A program made the position numbers and the translations under genes. From Natronospira sp. (GTDB lineage Bacteria; Pseudomonadota; Gammaproteobacteria; Natronospirales; Natronospiraceae): 64,000 nt of DNA. The stretch lies in assembly GCA_003558125.1 (NCBI GenBank), contig PWMQ01000016.1:1-64000 (forward strand). The letters run 5' to 3'. Under the pieces are notes generated by a model, which saw only the letters and a list, made by a program, of their open reading frames with translations, ran no database searches and was not told where the DNA came from. Of this stretch, positions 9,194 to 17,229 are shown one piece after another; positions within the stretch are counted from its first letter, which is position 1; every line of letters starts with the position of its first letter.

Positions 9194-9871
9194 GTGATAC
9201 CCATTGCGGATAACAATCCGACCCACCGTACTCCTGTGGTCACCTGGGTGATTCTGCTTGCTTGCATTGTGGTGTTTCTCTGGCAGATTACGCTGTCGGA
9301 ACAGGCTTTTCGGGCAATGGTCTTTCATCTCGGGGTGGTGCCCCGGGCCCTCTTCGAAGTCCCCCTGGGGCATCCCGATCTGCTGATCCCGCCGCTACTC
9401 ACACTCTTTACCTCCATGTTTCTCCATGGTGGGCTGCTGCATCTGCTTGGCAACATGCTGTTTCTCTATGTGTTCGCCAATAACATTGAGGACAGCATGG
9501 GGCATGGGCGATTTATCGTTTTCTATCTCCTCTGCGGACTGGCTGCCGCATTGACCCAGGCATTGATGGCGCCGGATTCCACCGTGCCCATGGTGGGTGC
9601 CAGTGGCGCCATCTCGGGTGTGCTGGGGGCTTATCTCATGCTTCATCCCTTTGCCTGGATCAAGCTGCTGGTTCCGTATTTCGTGATCTTCTTCCTGTGG
9701 CTGCCGGCCTGGCTGATGCTGGGCCTGTGGTTTGCCTTCCAGCTTTTTCAGTCCATGATGACCCCCGCTGATCAGGCTGGTGTTGCCTTTGCCGCTCATG
9801 CCGGTGGCTTCGTGGCCGGTGTGGTTCTGGTGCTGTTCTTCAAGCGGCCCGGGGTGAGGTTGTTTCGCTAG
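9194..9871 (+). CDS. Rhomboid family intramembrane serine protease
   Basis: 225 aa, six to seven membrane segments. The catalytic serine is Ser137 in VGASGAISGVLGAY and the partner His202 is in FAAHAGGFVAGV; the conserved HGGLLHLLGNMLFL loop-and-helix (L1/TM2 region) is at about 74-88. This combination defines the bacterial rhomboid family that cleaves membrane-spanning substrates within the bilayer. GTG 9194 gives MIPIADNNPTHRTPVV, the typical start of this subfamily; the frame extends further upstream without homology. Immediately downstream begins a gene-free, repeat-rich region. Confidence 0.93.
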   Translation: MIPIADNNPTHRTPVVTWVILLACIVVFLWQITLSEQAFRAMVFHLGVVPRALFEVPLGHPDLLIPPLLTLFTSMFLHGGLLHLLGNMLFLYVFANNIEDSMGHGRFIVFYLLCGLAAALTQALMAPDSTVPMVGASGAISGVLGAYLMLHPFAWIKLLVPYFVIFFLWLPAWLMLGLWFAFQLFQSMMTPADQAGVAFAAHAGGFVAGVVLVLFFKRPGVRLFR

Positions 9872-9924
9872 AGTCGGCTTCTATTGAGTTAGTCCCCTTT
9901 GATGACGGTGACGGGTTGGGTCCC

Positions 9925-10302
9925 GGCCTAGGTGGCGACAGGCCTTTCCAAGAACGCCGTAAACGGGCCCTTCCCTGCACCCCCAACGAGCCCGCGTTCA
10001 CAGTGAGATTCGTCGCTCCAAGGCGCAGTGCGCCGCACAGTAGTAGCACTACGGGCAAACACTGCAACGCCGGAGCGGCGGATCTCACTGTGAACCCGGA
10101 GGGACCGACCGTATTTCGCCTCTCGCTTTGTTGCGCCTCGCTCATGTAGCACAGCGGCTACACCACGCTCGGCGCGCCGCGCGAGAGACGAAATACGGTC
10201 GGTCGCGGGTTCGTTCGGGGCGCAGGGAAGGGCCTCCCTGGGGGCTCTGGGTTCGCCATCCTGGCTCACACAGTCTTGGAAAGGCCTGTCGCCACCTAGG
10301 CC
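9925..10302. repeat. 378 bp three-armed nested palindrome
   Basis: The outer arms 9,925-9,953 and 10,274-10,302 are perfect 29 bp inverted repeats. Inside, 9,965-9,995 pairs with 10,205-10,235 at about 28 of 31 positions. The interior splits into two side arms: 9,997-10,009 with 10,082-10,094 (13 bp perfect, then extended by GCTCC/GGAGC), and 10,103-10,126 with 10,181-10,204 (24 bp, one mismatch). The whole would fold as a Y-shaped cruciform or RNA three-way junction. There is no credible gene inside. Mismatches compensate or are few, so pairing seems maintained. Function unknown; a non-autonomous element or structured RNA are both possible. Confidence 0.9.
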
Positions 10303-10319
10303 TACCTTTGGTGGTGGTC

Positions 10320-10460
10320 ACCTGGGCCGTGCTGGCGGAGAGTTTGGTTCAGTCTTATGTCCTAGTGCTATCTGGAGGCTTTTAATCGCGGCTAAAGCCG
10401 CTCCTACGGCGGATTTGGCGTCCGCTACAGGCACCGTAGGAGCGGCTTTAGCCGCGATTA
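10320..10460. repeat. REP pair with shared upstream flank (second copy)
   Basis: Two near-identical REP units face each other: 10,384-10,409 (ATCGCGGCTAAAGCCGC, then TCCTACGG) and 10,434-10,458 in reverse. They form a long hairpin with a 24-base loop. Upstream, about 10,323-10,359 repeats the flank seen before the REP pair at 281 (GGGCC.TGCTGGCGGAG, GTTTGGTT, GTCTTATG). With the nested palindrome it fills the 744 bp gap between the rhomboid gene and the S9 peptidase gene. Confidence 0.85.
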
Positions 10461-10615
10461 AAAGCTACCGGATGGCAGCAAGGTGAAAAACTGAACTTGT
10501 GAACCACGCAGCTACCGAATAAGCCGTATTCGCGTAAAGTGGCCCAGCCTGACTCTGGATCATCGTGTCTAACCAGGAAACCTCTGATATCAGTGGTCTC
10601 AAAAGGAGAAAGCCA

Positions 10616-13048
10616 ATGACTGCACGACAACGCAAGCCCCTGGGGCTGCTTGCCGGCATTGCCGCCGCATTGCTCCTGCCCGTCAACGCCCTGGCCCAGG
10701 AGGCCGAGGTGGGGAGCTACCAGGAGCCGCCCCAGGAAATCATCGATCTGGTGGATGCCCCCCTGACACCGCTGGTCAGCCTCAGCCCCCGGGGTGATCA
10801 GTTGCTGCTGATGGAACGCCCGCCACTGAGAACCATCCGTGATTTGGCCGAACCGGAAAAACGCCTCGCCGGTATCCGCTTCAATCCCGAGAACCGCGGT
10901 CCCAGTCGCCCAAGCTACTTTACTGGCTTGAGCTTGCAGTCCATTGATGAGGGCCGGTTGCGTGAAGTGGAAGGACTGCCCGAGCGGCCACGGATCCGGA
11001 ACGTGAGCTTTTCCCCCGATGGCACGCAGCTCGCCTTTGTGCAGGTCGAACCCGAGCGCTTGGCCCTCTGGGTGGTGGATGTTGAAAGTGCCGAAGCCCG
11101 AGAGCTTGAAGGCCTCGACGTGAATGCCACCTATCCGGGCACGCCCTATGTCTGGTCGGTGGACAGCGAGAGTCTGCTGGTACGCCGGGTCAGCCCGGAA
11201 CAGGGCGCTGCCCCTGATCGGGATCCGGTGCCCGATGGACCGATCATCCAGGAGAACCGCGGCCGTGCCGCCCCCGCCCGCACCTATCAGGATCTGCTCG
11301 AGGATCGTCACGACGAGCGCCTGTTCGAGCACTACTTCCATGGTGAACTGGTACGGGCCCGCCTGGATGGCGATCAGGAGGTACTGGCCGAGGGGATTCT
11401 GTCCGACTTCTCGCCCTCGCCTGATGGCAACTATCTGCTGGTGGAAACCCTGCGTGAGCCCTGGTCCTATTCCGTTCCCTTCTTCCGTTTCGCCCGCACC
11501 ATCGAAGTGCTGGATCGACAGGGAGAGCCCGTGTACCAGGTCGTTGATCGGGACCTGGCCGATGATCTGGTCATTGCCTTCGATGCCACCGTGACCGGAC
11601 CGCGAAGCGTGAGCTGGCGCAGTGATGCCCCGGCCACGCTGTTCTGGGCCGAAGCCCAGGATGAAGGCAATCCCCGCAAGGATGTGGATGTGCGTGAGCA
11701 CCTCTATCTGCTGGAAGCACCGTTTGATGGCGAAGCGGTGAAGCTTGCCACTCTGTCCGACCGTTTCCGCTCGGTTCATTTTGGTGATGGCGACACCGCC
11801 CTTGTGCTGGAGCGGTGGTACAACAACCGTGACGAAAACATGTGGCGGGTCGCCCCGGATGCGCCCGAGCGGGAGGCCGAACGGCTCTGGACCCGCTCCT
11901 GGGAAGACCGTTACAACGATCCCGGCAGCCCCAAGACCCGCAGCAATGAAAGCGGCCACCGGGTTCTGGTGATGGCCGAAGGGGATCTGCTGCTGGCCGG
12001 TGACGGTGCCTCGGATGAAGGGGATCGCCCCTTTCTGGATCGCTTCAATCTCGAGGCGCTGGAAAGCGAACGACTGTGGCGGTCGACCTCGCCCTGGTAT
12101 GAGCAGGTCACTGCCGTGCTGGACCCTGACACGCCGGTGGTATTGACCCGCCGAGAGTCAGTGGACGTTCCCCCCAACTTCTACTGGCGCGATCTGGCCA
12201 CTGACAGCAAGAGCCGGATTACCGATTTCGAGCACCCGCTGCCGGAACTCAAGGGCGTGAGCCGCGAGCTCATTACCTATGAACGGGAAGATGGCTTGCC
12301 CATGTCGGCACAAATGTATCTGCCGGATGTCTATGATCCGGAAACGGACGGCCCCCTGCCCACGCTGGTCTGGGCCTATCCTCGGGAATATCGCAGTGCC
12401 GATGCCGCCGGTCAGATACAGGGCTCGCCCTATCAGTTCAATCGTCTCAGCTACTGGGGGCCGCATTTCGCCCTGACCCAGGGCTGGGCGGTGCTGGATC
12501 GGGCCACCATGCCGGTGGTGGGGGAGGATGACAAGGAACCCAATGACACCTTCATCGAGCAGTTGGTGATGAACGGCAAGGCGGCGGTTGAAGCCGGTGT
12601 CGAGCGTGGCATTACCGACCCGGAGCGGGTGGCCATCGGCGGGCATTCCTATGGCGCTTTCATGACCGCCAATGTGCTGGCCCATTCGGATACCTTCCAG
12701 GCCGGCATTGCCCGCAGCGGTGCTTTCAACCGTACGCTCACACCCTTCGGCTTTCAGCGCGAACAGCGCACCATCTGGGATGACACGGATCTCTACATCC
12801 GCATGTCACCCTTCTTCGCCGCCGATCAGCTCAGCCATCCGATCCTGCTGATCCACGGTGCCGAAGACAACAACTCGGGGACCTTCCCCATGCAGTCCGA
12901 GCGCCTGTTCGAAGCCCTGCGTGGTCTGGGTGGCACCGCCCGCCTGGTCATGCTGCCGGAAGAATCCCACGGCTATCGCGCCCGGGAATCCGTCCTGCAC
13001 ATGCTCCACGAACAACTGGAATGGCTGCGTGAATTCGTCGCCGAATAA
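10616..13048 (+). CDS. Secreted S9 family prolyl oligopeptidase-like peptidase
   Basis: 810 aa. A Sec signal peptide (about 1-28, ending in ALA) is followed by a seven-bladed beta-propeller region (about 50-530) and a C-terminal alpha/beta hydrolase domain. The nucleophile elbow is GGHSYGAF with Ser678; the acid lies in the HGAEDNN loop and the catalytic His in EESHGY. The long propeller with the LVDAPLTPLVSLSPRG opening matches the glutamyl-endopeptidase-like branch of S9. ATG 10616 is used because AGGAG lies nine bases upstream; a GTG at 10,565 would hide the signal peptide. Monocistronic, with a terminator directly downstream. Confidence 0.92.
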   Translation: MTARQRKPLGLLAGIAAALLLPVNALAQEAEVGSYQEPPQEIIDLVDAPLTPLVSLSPRGDQLLLMERPPLRTIRDLAEPEKRLAGIRFNPENRGPSRPSYFTGLSLQSIDEGRLREVEGLPERPRIRNVSFSPDGTQLAFVQVEPERLALWVVDVESAEARELEGLDVNATYPGTPYVWSVDSESLLVRRVSPEQGAAPDRDPVPDGPIIQENRGRAAPARTYQDLLEDRHDERLFEHYFHGELVRARLDGDQEVLAEGILSDFSPSPDGNYLLVETLREPWSYSVPFFRFARTIEVLDRQGEPVYQVVDRDLADDLVIAFDATVTGPRSVSWRSDAPATLFWAEAQDEGNPRKDVDVREHLYLLEAPFDGEAVKLATLSDRFRSVHFGDGDTALVLERWYNNRDENMWRVAPDAPEREAERLWTRSWEDRYNDPGSPKTRSNESGHRVLVMAEGDLLLAGDGASDEGDRPFLDRFNLEALESERLWRSTSPWYEQVTAVLDPDTPVVLTRRESVDVPPNFYWRDLATDSKSRITDFEHPLPELKGVSRELITYEREDGLPMSAQMYLPDVYDPETDGPLPTLVWAYPREYRSADAAGQIQGSPYQFNRLSYWGPHFALTQGWAVLDRATMPVVGEDDKEPNDTFIEQLVMNGKAAVEAGVERGITDPERVAIGGHSYGAFMTANVLAHSDTFQAGIARSGAFNRTLTPFGFQREQRTIWDDTDLYIRMSPFFAADQLSHPILLIHGAEDNNSGTFPMQSERLFEALRGLGGTARLVMLPEESHGYRARESVLHMLHEQLEWLREFVAE

Positions 13049-13069
13049 GCAGGCTCTGTCAGAGCGTCA

Positions 13070-13098
13070 AAGGCCCCGGTTCTGCCGGGGCCTTTTTT
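13070..13098 (+). terminator. Rho-independent terminator of the S9 peptidase gene
   Basis: The stem GGCCCCGG (13,072-13,079) pairs perfectly with CCGGGGCC (13,085-13,092) over a five-base loop and is followed by six T. It starts 22 bases after the stop codon. Confidence 0.92.
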
Positions 13099-13176
13099 GT
13101 TTATAAAGAGAGTTGTATTGGGTGGGCCGTGTTGATCGCTGAGAGACGGTTGCCAGGTTCTGGCTCTGGATTTTTG

Positions 13177-13216
13177 ACACAGAGGGCGCAGAGGATTCGC
13201 AGAGAGCACAGAGGGC
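13177..13216. repeat. Single CACAGAG-type repeat
   Basis: This 40-base copy (ACACAGAGGGCGCAGAGGAT and on) matches the inverted pair at 1,524-1,623. It lies between the S9 peptidase terminator and the stop of the minus-strand gene ending at 13,241. No hairpin partner is near it. Confidence 0.7.
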
Positions 13217-13240
13217 CTTTCGATTGGCGAGTCGCGGCGG

Positions 13241-13519
13241 TCAGTCCATCAACACGAATGCTGTAACCGCGATAGCCAGACCCAGCCCCATCAAGGTGTG
13301 ACGGCTCCAGAGGAGTATTCGTTCGAGTGGGATTTCAGAAGCCGAAACATCAGTGTCTCTCTCTTCGAATAGCTTCCGTCGACGAATACGGATCAAGTCA
13401 AGGGAAGTCCCAGCGGCGACCAGGGCAAAAGCCATGGCAAAGCCAGGGTTATTGTTGGCAAACCAGAAAAATATTGCGGCAAGCAAGGATACTACCAAAC
13501 CAAACCCATGGCCGATCAT
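13241..13519 (-). CDS. Small hypothetical membrane protein
   Basis: 92 aa with two N-terminal hydrophobic segments (about 5-22 and 27-42), a basic loop LIRIRRRKLFEERD, and a C-terminal segment GLGLAIAVTAFVLM. The start at ATG 13517-13519 follows GGAGGGGAGAAC, a strong ribosome site, and overlaps the stop of truC by four bases, so it is probably translated after truC in one transcript. No family recognised. The codon usage and the strong ribosome site support a real gene. Confidence 0.65.
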   Translation of the reverse strand: MIGHGFGLVVSLLAAIFFWFANNNPGFAMAFALVAAGTSLDLIRIRRRKLFEERDTDVSASEIPLERILLWSRHTLMGLGLAIAVTAFVLMD

Positions 13520-14295
13520 GTTCTCCCCTCCCTTATATGATTTGCCTGCTTCGCGCCCGAGGCTGATTCCCACTCCAAAATTTTGCCACAAAAAATCTCC
13601 GAGATCTCCGCCATGCCCAGCCGTTCCAGGGCGAGGGCGAACTGGTCGCCCGGTTGGGCACGTAAGTCAAGGATCTGGTCGGGCTCGGCCGGATGGGGCA
13701 GGCGCAGGGAGAGGGCGTGGAGCATGAGACGGTCAAGGCCAAGATGTTCCCGGAAGATACGGTTGTGTTCGCCGTCGCCATGGGTGGTGTCGCCGATGAT
13801 GGGGTAGCTGATTCTTTCCATGTGGATGCGCAACTGATGGCGGCGGCCGGTTTTCGGCCACAGGCCCACCAGGGCGTAGCGGGAGGTGGGGTAGCGACGG
13901 TTGGCCACCGGCAGGGTGGCGGTGGCCAAACGACGATAATCGCTGGCGGCCTCCCGGTGCGCCTCGCGGTCATCGTCCCGCACCGGGCGGTCGATATGCC
14001 CCTCGGGCGGCTCTGGCCAACCACGGACGATGGCCAGATACGTTTTCTCCACCCGCTGCTCGGTGAATGCCTGGTTGAGGGCATGGGCGGTCTCGGCGTC
14101 GAAGGCGAAGACCAGCACGCCGGAGGTGGCCCGGTCCAGGCGATGGACCGGGTAAAGCCGCCGCCCCAACTGGTCGCGCAACGTTTGCAGCAAGTAGACC
14201 CGGTCCCGGGAGAGGGGGCTTCGGTGGACCAGGAGCCCCGATGGTTTGTGCACCGCCACCAACTGCTCGTCTTGATAAAGAATCGCTATTTCCAT
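13516..14295 (-). CDS. truC: RluA-family tRNA pseudouridine synthase, TruC-like
   Basis: 259 aa. Starts with the TruC signature EIAILYQDEQLVAVHKPSGLLVHRS and lacks an N-terminal S4 domain. The catalytic loop is HRLDRATSG with Asp54 as nucleophile; GLWPKTGRRHQLRIH and IIGDTTHGDGEHN are the downstream family motifs. TruC converts uridine 65 of tRNA to pseudouridine. The C-terminal 25 residues are unrelated to the enzyme core and overlap the following small membrane protein gene by four bases. ATG 14293-14295; divergent from the P1-family peptidase gene. Confidence 0.88.
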   Translation of the reverse strand: MEIAILYQDEQLVAVHKPSGLLVHRSPLSRDRVYLLQTLRDQLGRRLYPVHRLDRATSGVLVFAFDAETAHALNQAFTEQRVEKTYLAIVRGWPEPPEGHIDRPVRDDDREAHREAASDYRRLATATLPVANRRYPTSRYALVGLWPKTGRRHQLRIHMERISYPIIGDTTHGDGEHNRIFREHLGLDRLMLHALSLRLPHPAEPDQILDLRAQPGDQFALALERLGMAEISEIFCGKILEWESASGAKQANHIREGRT

Positions 14296-14419
14296 AAAGA
14301 CACTATTCCCCGCCCATCGCTGCCACGCAAGTCCGCCGACCGGCGGGAGGCGGTGGGGACCTGATCTGCGTTAGACTCTGTCCCCCTGTATGCAATGACT
14401 GTTTTCTTTCGGGGGTCGT

Positions 14420-15574
14420 GTGAACAGGAAGTTACTGTTTTTTATCGCAATTGCTTTGGGTCTGGCGATCTGCCAACCGCTGCTGGCCGATGACCGGCCT
14501 CGGGCCCGGGATATCGGCCTGGCACCGGGTGTGCTGCCGACGGGTGAGTTGAATGCGATCACCGATGTGGAGGGCGTTCGTGTCGGGCATGTCTCTCTGG
14601 TGTCCGGTGAAGACATCCGCACCGGAGTCACCGCCGTGCTGCCCCATGAGGGCAATCTCTTTCGTGCGAAGGTCCCCGCCGCTGTCTACACGGCCAACGG
14701 CTTCGGCAAGGCGGCCGGCTTCGAGCAGGTCCGGGAACTGGGTGCGCTGGAGTCTCCCATACTGCTCACCAACACCCTCAGCGTGGGCACCGCGGTTCAG
14801 GCCGGGGTCCGCTGGACCCTGGACCAGGAAGACAATGAGGATGTGCGCTCGGTGAATGTGGTCGTGGGCGAGACCAATGACGGCTATCTCAATGAGATCC
14901 GGGATCAGTCCATACGCCCCCAGCATGTGTTTTCGGCCATAGAGTCCGCTGAGGGGGGATTAGTGGCGGAAGGCAATGTGGGTGCCGGCACGGGCACCCG
15001 CGCCCTGGGCTGGAAGGCGGGCATTGGCACGGCCTCCCGCACCCTGCCGGCGACCCTGGGCGGTCACACGGTGGGCATTCTGGTGCAGTCGAATTTCGGC
15101 GGCGTATTGACCATGGACGGCCTGCGGGTAGGAGAGCGCCTGGGTAATTACCGTTTTCGGGACGAACTGGAAACCGGGCTCGAGCTGGACCTGGCCCCCG
15201 AAGCCGAGGCCGGTTCCATCATGATCATCATCGCCACGGATGCGCCGGTCAGTGAGCGCAATCTGGAACGCATGGCCAAGCGGGCCCCCCTGGGGATTGG
15301 CCGCGTGGGCGGTTTCATGAGCAACGGATCGGGTGATTTCGTCGTCGCCTTTTCCAACGCCCAGCGCATTGATCATGACAGCCCGGCCAGCGGTCGCAGC
15401 CGCGAGGTGTTGCCGGATCGGGCCATGGATCCGCTGTTCATGGCCGTGGTGGAAGCCACCGAGGAGGCCATTCTCAACAGCCTTCTGAAGGCGGAAAGCA
15501 TGACGGGGCGAGACGGCCATCACATGGAGGCGATTCCCGTTGAGGCCGTAAAGGAGATGGTGGATGAACGCTAG
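14420..15574 (+). CDS. Secreted P1 family peptidase (DmpA/BapA-type)
   Basis: 384 aa with an N-terminal signal peptide (about 1-24, ending LLA). DmpA-type Ntn hydrolases self-cleave before a serine to give alpha and beta chains; here the cleavage point fits Gly265-Ser266 in EAGSIMIIIATDAP. Further marks are GLAPGVLPTGELNAITDVEGVRVGH, TGVTAVLPH and GNVGAGTGTRALGWKAGIGTAS. The family removes N-terminal residues from peptides, including D- or beta-amino acid amides. The start is GTG 14420, the only start placed before the hydrophobic signal. Its stop overlaps the start of the cytochrome c gene by 11 bases, implying coupling. Confidence 0.92.
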   Translation: MNRKLLFFIAIALGLAICQPLLADDRPRARDIGLAPGVLPTGELNAITDVEGVRVGHVSLVSGEDIRTGVTAVLPHEGNLFRAKVPAAVYTANGFGKAAGFEQVRELGALESPILLTNTLSVGTAVQAGVRWTLDQEDNEDVRSVNVVVGETNDGYLNEIRDQSIRPQHVFSAIESAEGGLVAEGNVGAGTGTRALGWKAGIGTASRTLPATLGGHTVGILVQSNFGGVLTMDGLRVGERLGNYRFRDELETGLELDLAPEAEAGSIMIIIATDAPVSERNLERMAKRAPLGIGRVGGFMSNGSGDFVVAFSNAQRIDHDSPASGRSREVLPDRAMDPLFMAVVEATEEAILNSLLKAESMTGRDGHHMEAIPVEAVKEMVDER

Positions 15575-16070
15575 AAAACTTGCTCTGCTGTCGCTGCCCC
15601 TGGCGTTTATTCCAATCGCCTGTGAAGGGCCTGCGGGGGATGCCGAGGAGCGTGAGGCACGGATCATGGCTTCGGCCTATCCCGAGGGCGCGGCACTTTA
15701 TGAACGTCAGTGCCGGGCCTGCCACCAGAGCGATGGCCAGGGCCTGGCCGGCACTTTCCCTCCCCTGGCTGGCCATGCCCCTGAACTGGTTCAGGCCGAG
15801 GGCGGGCGAGAGTATTTCATCCGCGTGATCCTCTGGGGTCTGGGTGGCGAGATCGAAATTCGGGGTGAGCGTTACGGCGGCGTCATGCCGGGCTTCGCGC
15901 GCCTGTCGGACGAGAACGTTGCCGCCATCATCAACCACAGTATTCATGCCTGGGGCGGGGAAGATGCCCTGCCCCAGGATTTTCAGTCCATCAAACCCGA
16001 AGAAGTCAGTGAGCTTCGCGAACCGCGGATGACGCCACGTCAGGTCCGCGAAACCCGACCGGAGTTTTGA
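15564..16070 (+). CDS. Periplasmic class I cytochrome c
   Basis: 168 aa. A hydrophobic leader (about 1-19) ends at Cys20, possibly a lipobox although Pro at -3 is unusual. The heme site is CRACH (Cys50, Cys53, His54) and the likely Met ligand is in RYGGVMPGF (about 107). The middle HQSDGQGLAGTFPPLAGH is typical of single-heme cytochromes that serve as electron carriers for dehydrogenases or oxidases. It overlaps the end of the P1 peptidase gene, which is an odd partner: cytochrome c next to a peptidase has no evident shared pathway. The 3' end runs into a tiny membrane-protein frame. Confidence 0.9.
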   Translation: MNARKLALLSLPLAFIPIACEGPAGDAEEREARIMASAYPEGAALYERQCRACHQSDGQGLAGTFPPLAGHAPELVQAEGGREYFIRVILWGLGGEIEIRGERYGGVMPGFARLSDENVAAIINHSIHAWGGEDALPQDFQSIKPEEVSELREPRMTPRQVRETRPEF

Positions 16071-16072
16071 GC

Positions 16073-16183
16073 ATGAGCAATCGGAATATCTCAAACAAGC
16101 AACTGTTCATCCGCCTCGGCATTCTCTTCGGCATCCTTGCCGTACTCCTCGCCGCCGGTTTCATCATCCCCCGCCTGGAGTGA
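16073..16183 (+). CDS. Candidate 36-residue single-pass membrane protein
   Basis: ATG 16073 lies two bases after the cytochrome c stop, with GGAG eight bases upstream, and the frame ends at TGA 16181-16183. The product has a basic, polar N terminus (MSNRNISNKQLFIR) and one hydrophobic helix (about 15-32) ending in a short charged tail. This is the pattern of small accessory subunits of membrane complexes. The last 93 bases overlap the 3' end of the TPR gene on the other strand, so one of the two ends may be misjudged. Evidence is sequence layout only. Confidence 0.45.
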   Translation: MSNRNISNKQLFIRLGILFGILAVLLAAGFIIPRLE

Positions 16184-17140
16184 TGCCTCCAGCTTCTCCA
16201 TTGCCTCGCGGGCATCGTCATGATCCGGGTCCAGTTCCAGGGCCATCCTGAAGTTATGCTTGGCCGCATCCATCTCGCCTCGGTGCTGATCAATCTCCCC
16301 AAGGCGCCAGAAGGCCGCTGCCCGGCTGGGGCTGCCCGGAGTGATGAAGGGCAGATTGCTGTAGACCTCCAGAGCCTGCTGGCCCTCGTCCAGCCATTTG
16401 CCTGACAGGGCAGCCAGACGACCCATTTGATAAGCCGCCGAGTATTGCTCGGGCTCTAGCTCGAGGATGCGGCTAAGGGTCTCGTAGGCCAGCTCCCAGT
16501 GTTCGTGGGTGATGGCATTGAAGGCGATGCTCATTCCCATCATTTCCACGCCTTCACCGTTGTTCCAGGCAGCCCGCATCATTTCCAGCCCGGCTTCACC
16601 CTGGTCATCGTCCAGCAGGAAAATGGCCTCGGCGGCAAGGCCCCAGTACTCATCCATCTCCTTCAGCGCATCCCGTCCCTGACGGGCCCGTCGATTGCTG
16701 CCGCCGATGATGCGCGGAGCACCCAGGTGAAACTGCATCAGGCCGAAACGGTACTCGGGATTGTCCGGGGACTGTTCCACCGCTGCCTCCATGCTGTTGC
16801 GGATCTGCCGGGCAAGGCGCACCTGGCTCATGATGCCGCTGTCATCCAGTTGCGCGAGCAAGCCACCCACCAGATACCAGTGGTTGCTGCCGTCCTCGGG
16901 TTCCAGGCTGACAGCCTTTTCCAGATTTTCCAGACCGCGTTCGTTTTCCTCCAGCGCCAACAGGGTAATGCCCTTCATGCGATGCCAATGGGCGCTGTCT
17001 TCATCCCGAATGGTCTCAAGATGTTCCAGGGCCAGATCCGGCCGCCACTCATCCAGATGGCTCTGCGCCTTATCGAAGGCATGGAGGTTGCCCGTCATCG
17101 AGAGGGCAAGAAAGGCAAGGCAGAGTCGAAACAGTCGCAT
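16091..17140 (-). CDS. Secreted TPR-repeat protein
   Basis: 349 aa with a signal peptide (about 1-21, ending LHA). TPR-like helical pairs fill most of the sequence, for example NERGLENLEKAVSLEPEDGSNHWYL (split by the repeats) and WELAYETLSRILELEPEQ. The C-terminal 30 residues are strongly acidic (DDETGGEEYGKDAEENAEADEQ) and are the part that overlaps the small plus-strand frame. TPR proteins of this kind usually scaffold periplasmic complexes; a motif such as GAPRIIGGSNRRARQG is shared with uncharacterised family members. No enzyme domain seen. Stand-alone gene, 90 bases from the next minus-strand gene. Confidence 0.82.
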   Translation of the reverse strand: MRLFRLCLAFLALSMTGNLHAFDKAQSHLDEWRPDLALEHLETIRDEDSAHWHRMKGITLLALEENERGLENLEKAVSLEPEDGSNHWYLVGGLLAQLDDSGIMSQVRLARQIRNSMEAAVEQSPDNPEYRFGLMQFHLGAPRIIGGSNRRARQGRDALKEMDEYWGLAAEAIFLLDDDQGEAGLEMMRAAWNNGEGVEMMGMSIAFNAITHEHWELAYETLSRILELEPEQYSAAYQMGRLAALSGKWLDEGQQALEVYSNLPFITPGSPSRAAAFWRLGEIDQHRGEMDAAKHNFRMALELDPDHDDAREAMEKLEASLQAGDDETGGEEYGKDAEENAEADEQLLV

Positions 17141-17229
17141 TGATGGATCCCTTTTGTGTTTAGGAACCTCTGATCAAAGGTTCCTTTATTTGTTGAATTC
17201 AGTAACGCCCCGGTTCATGCCGCCGGGAA

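Noticed and set aside
10448-11959. Long minus-strand open frame of 503 codons over the S9 peptidase gene
   Set aside because: It is antisense to a fully recognisable peptidase, has no domain of its own, and runs out into REP DNA; long antisense frames are expected in high-GC sequence.
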